A stretch of 64,000 nucleotides of DNA from Nocardioides sp. Arc9.136 (GCF_030506255.1 NZ_CP113431.1:1302001-1366000); one strand, 5' to 3'. Shown: positions 26,444 to 35,695, counted from the first letter of the stretch. A program made the numbers and translations. Notes: generated from the sequence alone by a model not told the origin.

Positions 26444-28240
26444 ATGAGTCGAGTCCTGTCCGCCGTCGCCTGGCCGTACGCCAACGGCCCGCGCCACATC
26501 GGCCACGTCGCCGGTTTCGGTGTGCCCTCCGACGTCTTCAGCCGCTACATGCGGATGGCCGGGCACGACGTCCTCATGGTCTCCGGGACCGACGAGCACG
26601 GCACCCCGATCCTCATCGCAGCCGACGAGGCCGGCGTGTCGCCGCAGGAGCTCGCCGACCGCAACCACCGGATCATCGCCGAGGACCTCACCGCGCTCGG
26701 GGTCTCCTACGACCTCTACACGCGCACCACGACGCGCAACCACCACGCGGTGGTCCAGGAGCTGTTCCTCGGGGTCTACGAGAACGGCTACTTCGTCGAG
26801 CAGACGACGTACGGCGCCATCTCCCCGTCGACCGGCCGCACCCTGCCCGACCGCTACATCGAGGGCACCTGCCCGATCTGCGGGTACGACGGGGCGCGCG
26901 GCGACCAGTGCGACAACTGCGGCAACCAGCTCGACCCCGCCGACCTGAAGAACCCCGTCTCGCGGATCAACGGCGAGACCCCGGAGTTCGTGGAGACCCA
27001 GCACTTCTTCCTGGACCTCCCGGCGCTCGCCGACGCCCTCGGCGCCTGGCTCGACGAGCGCGCGGCGACCGGCCTGTGGCGGCCGAACGTCATCCGGTTC
27101 AGCCAGAACATCCTCAAGGAGATCCGGCCGCGCGCGATGACGCGCGACATCGACTGGGGCATCGCAGTGCCGCTGGACGGCTGGCGGGAGAACCCCACCA
27201 AGAAGCTCTACGTGTGGTTCGACGCCGTCATCGGCTACCTCTCGGCGTCGATCGAGTGGGCGCGGCGCACCGGCGACCCGGAGGCGTGGCGCCAGTGGTG
27301 GAACGACCCCGAGGCCCTGTCGTACTACTTCATGGGCAAGGACAACATCACCTTCCACTCCCAGATCTGGCCCGCGGAGCTGCTCGCGTACGCCGGCCGG
27401 GGGGACAAGGGCGGCGAGCCGCGCGAGTACGGCGTGCTGAACCTGCCCACCGAGGTCGTCTCCTCGGAGTTCCTGACCATGGAGGGGAAGAAGTTCTCCT
27501 CCTCCAAGAAGGTCGTCATCTACGTCCGCGACCTGCTGAGCCGCTACCAGCCCGACGCGTTCCGGTACTTCGTGGCGGCCGCCGGCCCGGAGAACCAGGA
27601 CGCCGACTTCACCTGGGCGGAGTTCGTGCGCCGCACCAACGACGAGCTGGTCGCCGGCTGGGGCAACCTGGTCAACCGCACGGCGAACCTGGTGGCCAAG
27701 AACTTCGGGGAGATCCCCGCCGCCGGCGAGCTGGCGCCCGAGGACGAGGCCGTCCTGGCCGTCGTCGAGGCGGCGTTCGGCACGGTCGGCGACCTGATCG
27801 GCCGGCACCGCCAGAAGCAGGCGATCGGTGAGGCCATGCGCGCGGTCGCCGAGGTCAACAAGTACGTCTCGGACTCCGAGCCCTGGAAGCTCAAGGGCGA
27901 GGACCAGCGCGAGCGGCTCGCGACCATCCTGCACGTCATGGCGCAGTGCGTCGCCGACCTCAACCTCGTGCTCGCACCGTTCCTGCCGTTCTCGGCCAAC
28001 CTGGTCGACGCCGCCCTCGGCGGTGCCGGCGACGTGGCGCCGATGCCGCGGCTCGAGGACGTCGAGGACCTCGACGGCGGCGCGCCGTACCCCGTCATCA
28101 CCGGCGACTACTCCACCGCGCCCCGGTGGGAGCGACGCCCGGTGGTCGTCGGGACCCCCGTGGCCAAGCCGACCCCGGTCTTCACCAAGCTCGACACCTC
28201 GGTCGTCGAGGAGGAGCTCGCCCGCCTCACGGGGGAGTGA
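26444..28240 (+). CDS. metG: Methionyl-tRNA synthetase
   Basis: A 598-residue class I synthetase that charges tRNA-Met. The HIGH motif is at residues 18-21. The zinc knuckle with two CxxC pairs (CPIC and CDNC) lies near residues 143-160. The KMSKS equivalent is KFSSSK near residues 349-354, the form common in actinobacterial MetRS. An alpha-helical anticodon-binding domain follows from about residue 400. The protein lacks a C-terminal tRNA-binding (EMAP-like) extension, also usual in this group. The ATG at 26444 has TAGGAT 7 nt upstream. Confidence 0.97.
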   Translation: MSRVLSAVAWPYANGPRHIGHVAGFGVPSDVFSRYMRMAGHDVLMVSGTDEHGTPILIAADEAGVSPQELADRNHRIIAEDLTALGVSYDLYTRTTTRNHHAVVQELFLGVYENGYFVEQTTYGAISPSTGRTLPDRYIEGTCPICGYDGARGDQCDNCGNQLDPADLKNPVSRINGETPEFVETQHFFLDLPALADALGAWLDERAATGLWRPNVIRFSQNILKEIRPRAMTRDIDWGIAVPLDGWRENPTKKLYVWFDAVIGYLSASIEWARRTGDPEAWRQWWNDPEALSYYFMGKDNITFHSQIWPAELLAYAGRGDKGGEPREYGVLNLPTEVVSSEFLTMEGKKFSSSKKVVIYVRDLLSRYQPDAFRYFVAAAGPENQDADFTWAEFVRRTNDELVAGWGNLVNRTANLVAKNFGEIPAAGELAPEDEAVLAVVEAAFGTVGDLIGRHRQKQAIGEAMRAVAEVNKYVSDSEPWKLKGEDQRERLATILHVMAQCVADLNLVLAPFLPFSANLVDAALGGAGDVAPMPRLEDVEDLDGGAPYPVITGDYSTAPRWERRPVVVGTPVAKPTPVFTKLDTSVVEEELARLTGE

Positions 28241-28298
28241 GAACCAGGCCGGCTCCCAGGCGGCTCTCGGACCGGCCCCAGGTGGGTACGGGTCGGTC

Positions 28299-28601
28299 AT
28301 GACGAGCGAACCCATCGACGAGGCCCAGCTCCGCGTGGCGACCCAGCGCGCCGTGGACGCCACCGCGACGGCGTACACCGAGGACGCCTCGATCGACGTC
28401 GAGGACACCCTGCGCCGCGAGATGGCGCAGGCGGGCATGGCGCTCGACGACGACCGCTGGGTCCGGGAGGTGGCCCACGCCGTGCGCTCGGGCCACCCGG
28501 TCAGCTTCGCCGAGGAGGGCGCCGCCGGACCCACCGGCGCTCCCGCCGACGAGGAGCCGACCTCGCCCGGCTCGCTGGGCGGCGACAACGGCGGCGCGTG
28601 A
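28299..28601 (+). CDS. Small acidic hypothetical protein
   Basis: A 100-residue protein of unknown function. The first 70 residues look helical and acidic (MTSEPIDEAQLRVATQRAVD, then EDTLRREMAQAGMALDD); the last 30 are Gly/Pro/Ala-rich. No signal peptide or membrane segment. ATG at 28299 is preceded by GGTCGG only, a weak ribosome binding site. It follows metG by 58 nt and precedes the LURP-one-like gene by 27 nt in the same direction. Coding potential is supported by strong third-position GC, but a larger overlapping frame exists, so certainty is moderate. Confidence 0.6.
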   Translation: MTSEPIDEAQLRVATQRAVDATATAYTEDASIDVEDTLRREMAQAGMALDDDRWVREVAHAVRSGHPVSFAEEGAAGPTGAPADEEPTSPGSLGGDNGGA

Positions 28602-28615
28602 GCGTCGCCTGCCCC

Positions 28616-28621
28616 TAGGCT
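28616..28621 (+). promoter_or_regulatory. -10 element of leaderless LURP-one-like gene
   Basis: TAGGCT 7 nt before the ATG at 28629. Confidence 0.5.
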
Positions 28622-28628
28622 GCGGCGC

Positions 28629-29198
28629 ATGAGCGCCGAGATGTACCTGCCGACCTTCTTCGTCAAGCAGAAGTTCGCGATGACGACCAACCGCTACGAG
28701 CTGTACGCCGCGAACCCCGACGGGTCCTTCGGCCAGATGTACGGCTTCGCGGAGCAGAAGCGGATGGCGTTCAAGGAGCAGGTGACGTTCTTCAGCGACG
28801 CATCCAAGAGCCGTCCGGTCTTCGCGTTCAAGGCGCGCAAGAAGATCGACCTCAACGCGGGCTACGACATCACCGACGAGGCGGGCCAGCAGATCGGGTT
28901 CTTCCGCAAGGACTTCGGCGCCAGCCTGCTGCGCTCGACGTTCCACGTGGAGGGTCCCGGCTACCAGGGGACCGGGCAGGAGCGGAGCCAGGCGGTCGCG
29001 CTGATCCGCCGGTTCACCGACATCCCGTTCCTGCCGATCCACTTCGACTTCGTCTCCGCCGACGGCCAGCCGCTGCTCGGCGTCGAGCGGCAGGGTTCGG
29101 TGCGCGACAAGTACACCGTGCACGTCCCCGACCAGCGCGTCGACTTCCGCGTCGCCGCGGCGATCGCCGTCGGCCTCGACGCGCTGATGCAGCGCTGA
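28629..29198 (+). CDS. LURP-one/tubby-C-like beta-barrel protein
   Basis: A 189-residue soluble protein whose pattern of alternating beta strands (RYELYAANPDGSFGQMYGFAEQKRM, FAFKARKKIDLNAGYDITDEAG, IGFFRKDFGASLLRSTFHV) resembles the LURP-one/scramblase/tubby C-terminal fold: a beta barrel round a hydrophobic helix, here perhaps the VAAAIAVGLDALM segment at the C-terminus. Bacterial members are uncharacterised; membrane or lipid binding is suggested by the fold. ATG at 28629 with a -10 hexamer 7 nt upstream. The esterase gene follows after 13 nt, so they may be cotranscribed. Confidence 0.65.
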   Translation: MSAEMYLPTFFVKQKFAMTTNRYELYAANPDGSFGQMYGFAEQKRMAFKEQVTFFSDASKSRPVFAFKARKKIDLNAGYDITDEAGQQIGFFRKDFGASLLRSTFHVEGPGYQGTGQERSQAVALIRRFTDIPFLPIHFDFVSADGQPLLGVERQGSVRDKYTVHVPDQRVDFRVAAAIAVGLDALMQR

Positions 29199-29211
29199 CC
29201 GGGGCGCCGCC

Positions 29212-30081
29212 GTGCTGTTCCCCGAGTCCCGTCGCGCGCTCGAGCAGCCGTCGGGGCCGCCGGTGTGGTCCGACGAGCACGACCTCGACGCCGAGCGGGC
29301 CCAGGCCCGGGCGACGGCGATGGCCGAGCCCCGCGAGGACGTCGCGGAGGTCCGTGACGTCGACGCCGACGGCGTCCCGTGCCGGCTCTACCGGCCGGCC
29401 GGCGCGCGCCCGGGCGTCGTCCTCCACGCACACGGCGGCGGCTTCGTCTTCCACGACGTCGAGGTCCACGACGCCTCGGCCCGGCGGCTGGCCAACCGCA
29501 CCGGCCTGTCGGTGCTGAGCGTCGACTACCGCCGCCCGCCCGAGCACCGCTTCCCCGCCGCGCCGGACGACGTCTCGTCGGCGGTGCGGTGGCTGCAGGC
29601 GCACGAGGCGGGTCCGTTCGTCGCGCACGGCGACAGCGCCGGCGGCAACCTCGCGCTGGTCGCCGCGCTGCGCCACCCCGGGGTCTTCGCGGCAGCGGTG
29701 CTGGTCTACCCCTTCCTCGACCCCACCGCCGGGGCGGACTCCTACCGGACCGCCGCCGACGGCTTCGACCCCCGCGAGGCGTCCTGGTACTGGGAGCAGT
29801 ACGCCGCCGCGCCGGCCGACCTCGAGCACCCAGACCTCGCGCCGCTGCGCTCGGACCGGCTCGGCACGCTGCCGCCGACCCTGGTGGTGACCGCCGAGCA
29901 CGACCCGCTCCGCGACGAGGGCGAGCAGCTCGCGCTCCGCCTGGCCGAGGAGGGGGTCGAGGTGGTCGCCACGCGCTACCAGGGGCAGCTGCACGGCTTC
30001 TGGCGCCACCCCACCGTGTTCCCGGCGGCCGAGGCCCTGATGGGCCAGGTGGCCGGGTTCCTGCGCCAGCACGTCCCCTGA
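29212..30081 (+). CDS. Alpha/beta-hydrolase, HSL-type esterase
   Basis: A 289-residue esterase of the hormone-sensitive-lipase group. The HGGGF oxyanion-hole motif is near residue 76-80, the nucleophile elbow GDSAGG near residue 140, the acid in EHDPLRDEGE near 225, and the catalytic His in LHGFWRHP near 262. No signal peptide. Such enzymes hydrolyse short acyl esters; the substrate is not predictable. GTG at 29212 lies 13 nt after the LURP-one-like stop, and rpiB follows 13 nt after its own stop, so it sits inside a possible operon. Confidence 0.9.
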   Translation: MLFPESRRALEQPSGPPVWSDEHDLDAERAQARATAMAEPREDVAEVRDVDADGVPCRLYRPAGARPGVVLHAHGGGFVFHDVEVHDASARRLANRTGLSVLSVDYRRPPEHRFPAAPDDVSSAVRWLQAHEAGPFVAHGDSAGGNLALVAALRHPGVFAAAVLVYPFLDPTAGADSYRTAADGFDPREASWYWEQYAAAPADLEHPDLAPLRSDRLGTLPPTLVVTAEHDPLRDEGEQLALRLAEEGVEVVATRYQGQLHGFWRHPTVFPAAEALMGQVAGFLRQHVP

Positions 30082-30094
30082 GAGGATCGGGCCC

Positions 30095-30601
30095 ATGCGC
30101 GTGCACCTCGGCTCCGACCATGCCGGCCTCGAGCTCAAGGACCACCTGGTGGCCTGGCTGCGCGAGCACGGCCACGACCCGGTCGACCACGGCCCCTTCG
30201 TCCACGACGCCCTCGACGACTACCCCGTGTTCTGCCTCCGGGCGGCCGAGGGCGTCGCCGCGGACCAGGCGGCCGGTACGCCGGCCCTCGGCGTGGTCGT
30301 CGGCGGCTCGGGCAACGGCGAGCAGATGGCGGCCAACAAGGTCATCGGCGTCCGCTGCGCGCTGGTCTGGTCCGAGGAGACCGCGGTGCTGGCCCGGGAG
30401 CACAACGACGCCAACGTCGTCTCCGTCGGCGGCCGGATGCACTCCCTGGAGGACATGACCCGCTTCGTCGAGGTCTTCCTCGGCACCGACTTCACCGGCG
30501 ACGAGCGCCACGTGCGCCGGATCGGCCAGCTGGCGTCGTACGAGACCACCCGCGAGCTCCCGCCGCTGCCGGAGTCGGCGCGCGGCCACGAGCAGGGCTG
30601 A
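30095..30601 (+). CDS. rpiB: Ribose-5-phosphate isomerase B
   Basis: A 168-residue enzyme interconverting ribose 5-phosphate and ribulose 5-phosphate in the pentose phosphate pathway. The opening MRVHLGSDHAGLELK and the anion-hole segment VGGSGNGEQMAANK are diagnostic; the GSGNGEQ form is the mycobacterial type that uses a Glu base instead of the Cys of E. coli RpiB. AREHNDANVVSVGGRM completes the signature. GAGAGGA precedes the ATG. The Nei/Fpg gene starts 10 nt after the stop, so the two are likely cotranscribed. Confidence 0.95.
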   Translation: MRVHLGSDHAGLELKDHLVAWLREHGHDPVDHGPFVHDALDDYPVFCLRAAEGVAADQAAGTPALGVVVGGSGNGEQMAANKVIGVRCALVWSEETAVLAREHNDANVVSVGGRMHSLEDMTRFVEVFLGTDFTGDERHVRRIGQLASYETTRELPPLPESARGHEQG

Positions 30602-30611
30602 CCGGGCCGCG

Positions 30612-31454
30612 ATGCCCGAGGGACACACCCTCCACCGGCTCGCGCTGGAGGTCACCGACGCGTACGCCGGGAGCCCGGTGCGCGTCGGCAGCCCGCAGGG
30701 CCGGTTCGCGGAGTCCGCGGCGCTGGTCGACGGCCAGGTGCTCGAGGGCGCCGAGGCCTGGGGCAAGCACCTGTTCGTCGCCTTCCCCGGGGACCGCTTC
30801 GTCCACGTGCACCTGGGCCTCTACGGCAAGCTCGACGTGCACACCGGGGTCGAGGACGTGCCCGACCCGGTCGGGCAGGTCCGGATGCGCATCGTGCGCA
30901 CCGACGGCAGGGCGTACGCCGACCTGCGCGGCGCCACGACCTGCGAGCTGGTGACCCTCGCCCAGCGGGACCTGGTCGTCGACCGGTCCGGACCCGACCC
31001 GATCCGGCCCGACGCCGACCCCGACCGGGCCTGGCAGCGCATCCGCCGCAGCCGGGCGCCCATCGGCGGCCTGCTGATGGACCAGACCGTGCTCGCCGGC
31101 GTCGGCAACGTCTACCGCGCGGAGGTGCTCTACCGGCACCGCATGCACCCGCTGCGGCCGGGCAGCACCCTGCGGCCGGCGCAGTGGCGCGCGATGTGGG
31201 ACGACCTGGTGGTGCTGATGGCCGAGGGCGTGCGCACCGGCCGGATCGACACCGTCCGGCCCGAGCACACACCCGAGGCGATGGGCCGCCCGCCGCGCAA
31301 GGACGACCACGGCGGCGAGGTGTACGTCTACCGCCGCCACGGCCAGCCCTGCCACGTGTGCGGCGCGAAGGTCCGCACCGAGGTGCTCCAGGGACGCAAC
31401 CTGTTCTGGTGCCCGCGTTGCCAGCCGACGTTCCGCTCCCGCGCCGTACAGTGA
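30612..31454 (+). CDS. Fpg/Nei-family DNA glycosylase
   Basis: A 280-residue base-excision-repair glycosylase/AP lyase. The MPEGHT start gives the catalytic Pro2 and Glu3; the EGHT form is Nei-like rather than MutM (PELPEV). The helix-two-turn-helix (MDQTVLAGVGNVYRAEVL) contacts the damaged strand. The C-terminal zinc finger has four Cys in CHVCG...FWCPRC. Nei-type enzymes remove oxidised pyrimidines. ATG at 30612, 10 nt after rpiB. Several Fpg/Nei paralogues are usual in actinobacteria, so I give no symbol. Confidence 0.92.
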   Translation: MPEGHTLHRLALEVTDAYAGSPVRVGSPQGRFAESAALVDGQVLEGAEAWGKHLFVAFPGDRFVHVHLGLYGKLDVHTGVEDVPDPVGQVRMRIVRTDGRAYADLRGATTCELVTLAQRDLVVDRSGPDPIRPDADPDRAWQRIRRSRAPIGGLLMDQTVLAGVGNVYRAEVLYRHRMHPLRPGSTLRPAQWRAMWDDLVVLMAEGVRTGRIDTVRPEHTPEAMGRPPRKDDHGGEVYVYRRHGQPCHVCGAKVRTEVLQGRNLFWCPRCQPTFRSRAVQ

Positions 31455-31539
31455 ACCCGCTCCCACCTGCGGAGACGGTCCGGACCGGCTGGACGCGCAG
31501 GTGCCCGGCAGGCACCCGACGACACCCGGCGAGGCGACC

Positions 31540-32634
31540 ATGACGGCTGCGTACGGCGCGCGGCGCCTCCGCGTGCGCCGGCACGGGTACGCCTCGGTGC
31601 TCCGCCGGCGGGTGCCGCTGGAGAACCGCTGGGCCCTCGGGCTGGTCCTGCTCGGGGTCGTCCTGACCGGCCTGGTGGCGGCGTTCCCGGCCGACATGCC
31701 GCTCAACACCCTGATGCTGCCGCTGCTGCTGGGCAGCCTGGTGCTGGGCCCGCGCACGCTGCCGTGGTTCGTCATCACGATGATGCTGCTGCTGACCCTC
31801 TCGCTCGCGGTCCAGCCGGACATCACGGTGCGCATCGTCGGCTCGGTCGGCGTGCAGTTTGCGCTCGGGTTCGTCGTGCTCCTCACCTCCTTCCGCCGCT
31901 CGCGCCTCGGTGTCGCGAACCTGCTGGGGGAGTCGATGCTCGTCGACCTGCGCGACCGGATCCTCAACCAGGGCGGGGTCCCGCGGCTGCCCGAGCAGTG
32001 GCAGGTCGAGACCGCGCTGCGGTCGGCGGGCGGGACGCCGTTCGCGGGGGACTTCGTCGTCGCCATCCGTCCGCACGGCACCGACCGCCTCGAGCTCGTC
32101 GTCGTCGACGTCTCGGGCAAGGGGGAGCAGGCCGGCACGCGCGCGCTGATGCTCTCCGGTGCCTTCGGCGGCCTGCTCGGCGCGCTGCCGCCCGAGCAGT
32201 TCCTGCCCGCCGCCAACGGCTACCTGCTCCAGCAGGACTGGGAGGAGGGCTTCGCCACCGCCGTGCACCTCTCCCTCGACCTGGTCACCGGCGCGTACGC
32301 CGTCCGCACCGCCGGCCACCCCCCGGCCGTCGTCCGCGCCGCCGGCAGCGGGCGCTGGTCGGTGCTGACCAGCGAGGGCCCGATCCTCGGCCTGATGGAC
32401 GACGCCGACTTCCTCGCCGCCGAGGGCGTGCTCCGCGCCGGCGACGCCCTCCTGCTCTACACCGACGGCATGGTCGAGGAGCCGCGCCGCGACATCGAGC
32501 TCGGCATCGACCGGATGCTCGGCGAGGCCGAGGGGCTGCTGCGCGGGGACTTCCGCGGGGCGGCCGACCGGCTCGTGGCCGCGGTCGGGTCGCGCGACGA
32601 CGACCGGGCGATGGTCGTGGTCAACCGGCGCTGA
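31540..32634 (+). CDS. Membrane-anchored SpoIIE-type PP2C phosphatase
   Basis: A 364-residue protein. Residues 25-120 hold about four membrane segments (LGLVLLGVVLTGLVAAF, LMLPLLLGSLVLG, WFVITMMLLLTLSL, GVQFALGFVVLL). The cytosolic SpoIIE/PP2C domain follows with metal-binding acids in FAGDFVVAI, VVVDVSGKGEQAG and LLLYTDGMVEE. These phosphatases usually dephosphorylate anti-anti-sigma (STAS) proteins; no RsbW or STAS partner is visible nearby. ATG at 31540 was preferred to GTG at 31501 because it follows a purine-rich stretch (GAGGCGACC) and has a shorter lead before the first helix. Confidence 0.88.
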   Translation: MTAAYGARRLRVRRHGYASVLRRRVPLENRWALGLVLLGVVLTGLVAAFPADMPLNTLMLPLLLGSLVLGPRTLPWFVITMMLLLTLSLAVQPDITVRIVGSVGVQFALGFVVLLTSFRRSRLGVANLLGESMLVDLRDRILNQGGVPRLPEQWQVETALRSAGGTPFAGDFVVAIRPHGTDRLELVVVDVSGKGEQAGTRALMLSGAFGGLLGALPPEQFLPAANGYLLQQDWEEGFATAVHLSLDLVTGAYAVRTAGHPPAVVRAAGSGRWSVLTSEGPILGLMDDADFLAAEGVLRAGDALLLYTDGMVEEPRRDIELGIDRMLGEAEGLLRGDFRGAADRLVAAVGSRDDDRAMVVVNRR

Positions 32635-32752
32635 CCTCCGGCGCCGGATCGTGGCCCTGCGGGGGCGGAGGGCGTTTGGGAGCGCCGCTCGGGGGTGTGG
32701 CACGATGACCCGAGCAGGACTCAGGCGTGCTCGCATGCCCTGACGACGGCGC

Positions 32753-32823
32753 GCGGATGTAGCTCAATGGTAGAGCCCCAGTCTTCCAAACTGGCTACGC
32801 GGGTTCGATTCCCGTCATCCGCT
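32753..32823 (+). tRNA. tRNA-Gly (anticodon TCC)
   Basis: A 71-nt cloverleaf. The acceptor GCGGATG (32753-32759) pairs with CATCCGC (32816-32822), with discriminator T. The anticodon stem CCAGT/ACTGG encloses CTTCCAA, giving TCC, which reads GGA. The T arm has GGTTCGATTCC. CCA is not encoded. Confidence 0.96.
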
Positions 32824-32859
32824 CTCAGGAGCCGGCCGGACCTCCGGCGGGCCTCTTGG

Positions 32860-32932
32860 CGGGGCGTAGCGTAGTGGCTAGCGCGCCTGCTTTGGGAGCA
32901 GGAGACCGCAGGTTCGAGTCCTGTCGCCCCGA
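32860..32932 (+). tRNA. tRNA-Pro (anticodon TGG)
   Basis: A 73-nt cloverleaf. The acceptor CGGGGCG (32860-32866) pairs with CGCCCCG (32925-32931), with discriminator A. The anticodon stem CCTGC/GCAGG encloses TTTGGGA, giving TGG. The T arm has GGTTCGAGTCC. CCA is not encoded. It lies 36 nt after tRNA-Gly, so the two may be cotranscribed. Confidence 0.96.
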
Positions 32933-32991
32933 CGCACCACACCACCCTCACCGACCGGTGAGCCGAGACAACGATTGACAGGAGACAACCT

Positions 32992-34407
32992 GTGAAGAGC
33001 GCCGTCGAGACCTTGAGCCCGACCCGGGCCAAGCTGACCGTCGAGGTGCCCTTCGAGGAGCTCAAGCCGAGCCTCGACGCGGCGTACAAGAAGATCGCTC
33101 AGCAGATCAACGTCCCCGGCTTCCGCCGGGGCAAGGTGCCCCCGATGGTCATCGACCGCCAGGTCGGGCGCGGCGCCGTCCTCGACGAGGCGATCAACGA
33201 CGTGCTGCCCAAGAAGTACGTCGCGGCGCTCGAGGAGAACTCGCTGAGCCCGCTCGCGCAGCCGGAGATCGAGGTCACGAAGTTCGAGGACAACGAGACC
33301 CTCGAGTTCACCGCCGAGGTCGACATCCGTCCCGAGATCGAGCTGCCCTCCTACGAGGGCCTCGAGGCCTCCGTGGACGACGTCGAGATCAGCGACGAGG
33401 ACGTCGAGGAGCAGGTCAAGGCCCTGCGTGAGCGCTTCGCGACCCTGGTCGACGTCGAGCGCCCCGCGGTCGAGGACGACTTCGTCGTGCTCGACCTGCG
33501 CGCCACCCAGGACGGCGAGGTCGTCGACGGCGCCGAGGTCAGCGGCATGAGCTACCAGGTCGGCCGTGGCGGCATGATCGACGGGCTCGACGAGGCCCTG
33601 ACCGGCATGGCCGCCGGCGAGGAGAAGACCTTCACCACCGCCCTCGTCGGCGGCGACCTGGTCGGCCAGGAGGTCGAGGTCCAGGTCAAGGTCACCCAGG
33701 TCCAGCAGCAGGAGCTGCCGGAGTACGACGACGAGTTCGCCCAGCTCGCCTCGGAGTTCGACACCATCGACGAGCTCACCGCCGACGTGCGCGAGCGGCT
33801 CGGCCGTGGCAAGCGCCTGGAGCAGGCGGCCGAGGCCCGCGACGCGGTCCTCGAGTCGCTGCTGGAGAAGGTGGAGGTGCCGCTGCCGGAGAGCATCGTC
33901 GCCGACGAGCTCAACGCCCGTCGCCAGAACATCGAGCAGCAGCTCGCGTTCGCCGGCATCACGATGGACAAGTACCTCGAGGACGAGGGCCAGACCCAGG
34001 AGGAGTTCGAGGCCGACCTCGACCGCCGGGTCCGCGACGCGGTCGCCGCGCAGTTCCTCCTCGACGAGATCGCGAAGAAGGAGGAGCTCGGCGTCGACCA
34101 GAACGAGCTCTCCCAGCACCTCGTGCGGCGCGCCCAGCAGTCGGGCCAGAACCCGCAGGAGTTCGCGAACCACATGTTCGAGCACAACCACATCCCCGAG
34201 CTCGTGCAGGAGATCCTGCGCGGCAAGGCGCTCGCGACGATCGTGGAGACCGCGGTCGTCAAGGACGCCTCGGGCAACGTGGTCGAGCTGAAGAACCTGC
34301 AGCCCGACGGCACCATCATGGAGATCACCGAGGAGACCGGCGACGACGCCGCGACCGAGGAGACCGCCGAGGCCCCGGCCGAGGAGGAGTCCTCCAAGGA
34401 GGACTGA
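32992..34407 (+). CDS. tig: Trigger factor
   Basis: A 471-residue ribosome-bound chaperone and peptidyl-prolyl isomerase for nascent chains. The N-terminal ribosome-binding domain holds the signature PGFRRGKVPPMVI (the FRxGxxP loop) near residues 42-54. The FKBP-type PPIase domain is at about 155-240 (VLDLRATQDGEVVDG, GMIDGLDEALTGM). A helical C-terminal chaperone domain follows, ending in a Glu/Ala-rich tail of about 30 residues. GTG at 32992 follows AGGAG by 7 nt. It lies just after the two tRNA genes and upstream of the clp genes, the usual actinobacterial neighbourhood. Confidence 0.97.
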   Translation: MKSAVETLSPTRAKLTVEVPFEELKPSLDAAYKKIAQQINVPGFRRGKVPPMVIDRQVGRGAVLDEAINDVLPKKYVAALEENSLSPLAQPEIEVTKFEDNETLEFTAEVDIRPEIELPSYEGLEASVDDVEISDEDVEEQVKALRERFATLVDVERPAVEDDFVVLDLRATQDGEVVDGAEVSGMSYQVGRGGMIDGLDEALTGMAAGEEKTFTTALVGGDLVGQEVEVQVKVTQVQQQELPEYDDEFAQLASEFDTIDELTADVRERLGRGKRLEQAAEARDAVLESLLEKVEVPLPESIVADELNARRQNIEQQLAFAGITMDKYLEDEGQTQEEFEADLDRRVRDAVAAQFLLDEIAKKEELGVDQNELSQHLVRRAQQSGQNPQEFANHMFEHNHIPELVQEILRGKALATIVETAVVKDASGNVVELKNLQPDGTIMEITEETGDDAATEETAEAPAEEESSKED

Positions 34408-34421
34408 CCCCCACGCACACC

Positions 34422-34462
34422 CGACGACGGCGCCCCTCCTCCGCGGAGGGGCGCCGTCGTCG
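34422..34462. terminator. Bidirectional hairpin terminator
   Basis: An 18-bp perfect stem starting CGACGACGGCGCC at 34422, with a 5-nt apex, ends at 34462. It lies 15 nt beyond tig and serves the convergent CorA-like gene too. Confidence 0.8.
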
Positions 34463-34476
34463 CGTAGGGGCGCGGC

Positions 34477-35622
34477 TCAGCCGTCCGCCGCGGGGACGAC
34501 CAGTCCCGCGAAGACGAGCAGCGTGAGCACGAGGAGCACCAGCGACCCCACCAGCCAGCGACCCTGGCGCACCGGGCTGCCCGCGGGCGAGAACGTCGCG
34601 ATGGCGAGGGAGCCCAGGAGCACGACTGCGATCGGGAGGAAGGCCCACACCTGGCGCCAGGACTCGAAGGGGACCACGCTGTCCGCCCCGTAGAGCCCCA
34701 GCACGAGGGCCGGCACGCCGAGGCAGATCGACACGACGCCGACCATCACGTTGAAGCGTCCCTGCGCCTCGGCCTCCCGGGCGCCGGAGATGCTGGACGC
34801 GGCGGCGAGGAGCGACGACACCGCCAGGTGCTCCTGCTCGAGCTGACGTCCCATCTCGGTGCACTGCCGGACCGCGGCGTCGTGGACCCGCATCCACGGC
34901 CGGGAGAGGGAAGTCTGCTCCGAGGGCCGGACCGAGGCGAGCGAGGGGTCGTGGAGCGAGCGGTGGGCGTGGTAGGCGTCGTCGTCGTCGACGTAGAGCC
35001 ACAGGCCCTCGCGGACCGCCTCCCGGGCCTGGTCCGCCGCTCGACCCGCGATGATGTCGAGCTGGAGGAGGGCGGCGACGACCTTGACCTGCCGACCGGC
35101 GCCGGTCGCGTCCAGGCTGTTGCGCGCGAGGGCCAGCTCGAGCTCGTACCGGAACTCGCGCAGGTCCGCGACCGCGTTGCGGGAGGACTCGCAGACCGTC
35201 TTCGCGCACGCCGCCACCCGCTGGTCGGCGGGCGCGGTCGCGGGAACGTCGGCCAGCAGGGCGCCGATCTCCGCGACGAGGTGGTCGGCACGCTCCCACG
35301 GGAGCTCGTCGAACGCGCCCGTCTCGTCGTCGTGGACCCAGAGGGAGTCCGCCGCCACGTCGAACGCCACCCCGCCGTCCTCGGGGACGACCAGCGTCAC
35401 GTGGCCGACTGCGACGGTCCGCCTCCCGCGGAGGTCCGACACGTGGAGCAGGGGAGCCACCCGCACGTGATCCCTGCCGACCGTCGCGCCGTCGGGGCGG
35501 CCGACCCGGGCCTCGATGTCCTCGTGCCGCACCCGACCGGGCTGCAGCAGGCGGCCGACCGCCGCGGGGCGAGGGCTGGCCGGGCGCGGCTCTGGGGCAG
35601 GAGGGGTGCGCACCGGACACAT
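34477..35622 (-). CDS. CorA-like membrane protein
   Basis: A 381-residue protein with a large soluble N-terminal region, a long charged helical stretch (about 230-310) and four C-terminal membrane segments. The first of these (VMVGVVSICLGVPALVLGLYGAD) resembles the CorA family's pore helix and its end, but GLYGAD stands where CorA has the GMN selectivity motif. The third and fourth segments are extra compared with classical two-helix CorA. It may be a divergent ion transporter or only structurally related. The start is uncertain: ATG at 35622 was chosen; GTG at 35676 and internal GTGs are possible. It diverges from a lipase across a palindrome. Confidence 0.6.
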   Translation of the reverse strand: MCPVRTPPAPEPRPASPRPAAVGRLLQPGRVRHEDIEARVGRPDGATVGRDHVRVAPLLHVSDLRGRRTVAVGHVTLVVPEDGGVAFDVAADSLWVHDDETGAFDELPWERADHLVAEIGALLADVPATAPADQRVAACAKTVCESSRNAVADLREFRYELELALARNSLDATGAGRQVKVVAALLQLDIIAGRAADQAREAVREGLWLYVDDDDAYHAHRSLHDPSLASVRPSEQTSLSRPWMRVHDAAVRQCTEMGRQLEQEHLAVSSLLAAASSISGAREAEAQGRFNVMVGVVSICLGVPALVLGLYGADSVVPFESWRQVWAFLPIAVVLLGSLAIATFSPAGSPVRQGRWLVGSLVLLVLTLLVFAGLVVPAADG

Positions 35623-35670
35623 CCAACACGCGCGGGGCCCGCCCCGCGGGAGAGCCGTGGACCCGTATCG

Positions 35671-35686
35671 GTGCACATGTGTGCAC
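35671..35686. promoter_or_regulatory. Palindromic putative operator between CorA-like and lipase genes
   Basis: GTGCACA and TGTGCAC flank a 2-nt centre. The site covers the expected -35 region of the lipase promoter (-10 at 35696-35701) and lies upstream of the divergent gene. Confidence 0.45.
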
Positions 35687-35695
35687 TCGGGTGGG

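Noticed and set aside
32753..32932. tRNA genes as a prophage or island attachment site
   Set aside because: No integrase, no direct repeat of a tRNA 3' end and no foreign genes lie on either side; tig follows directly.
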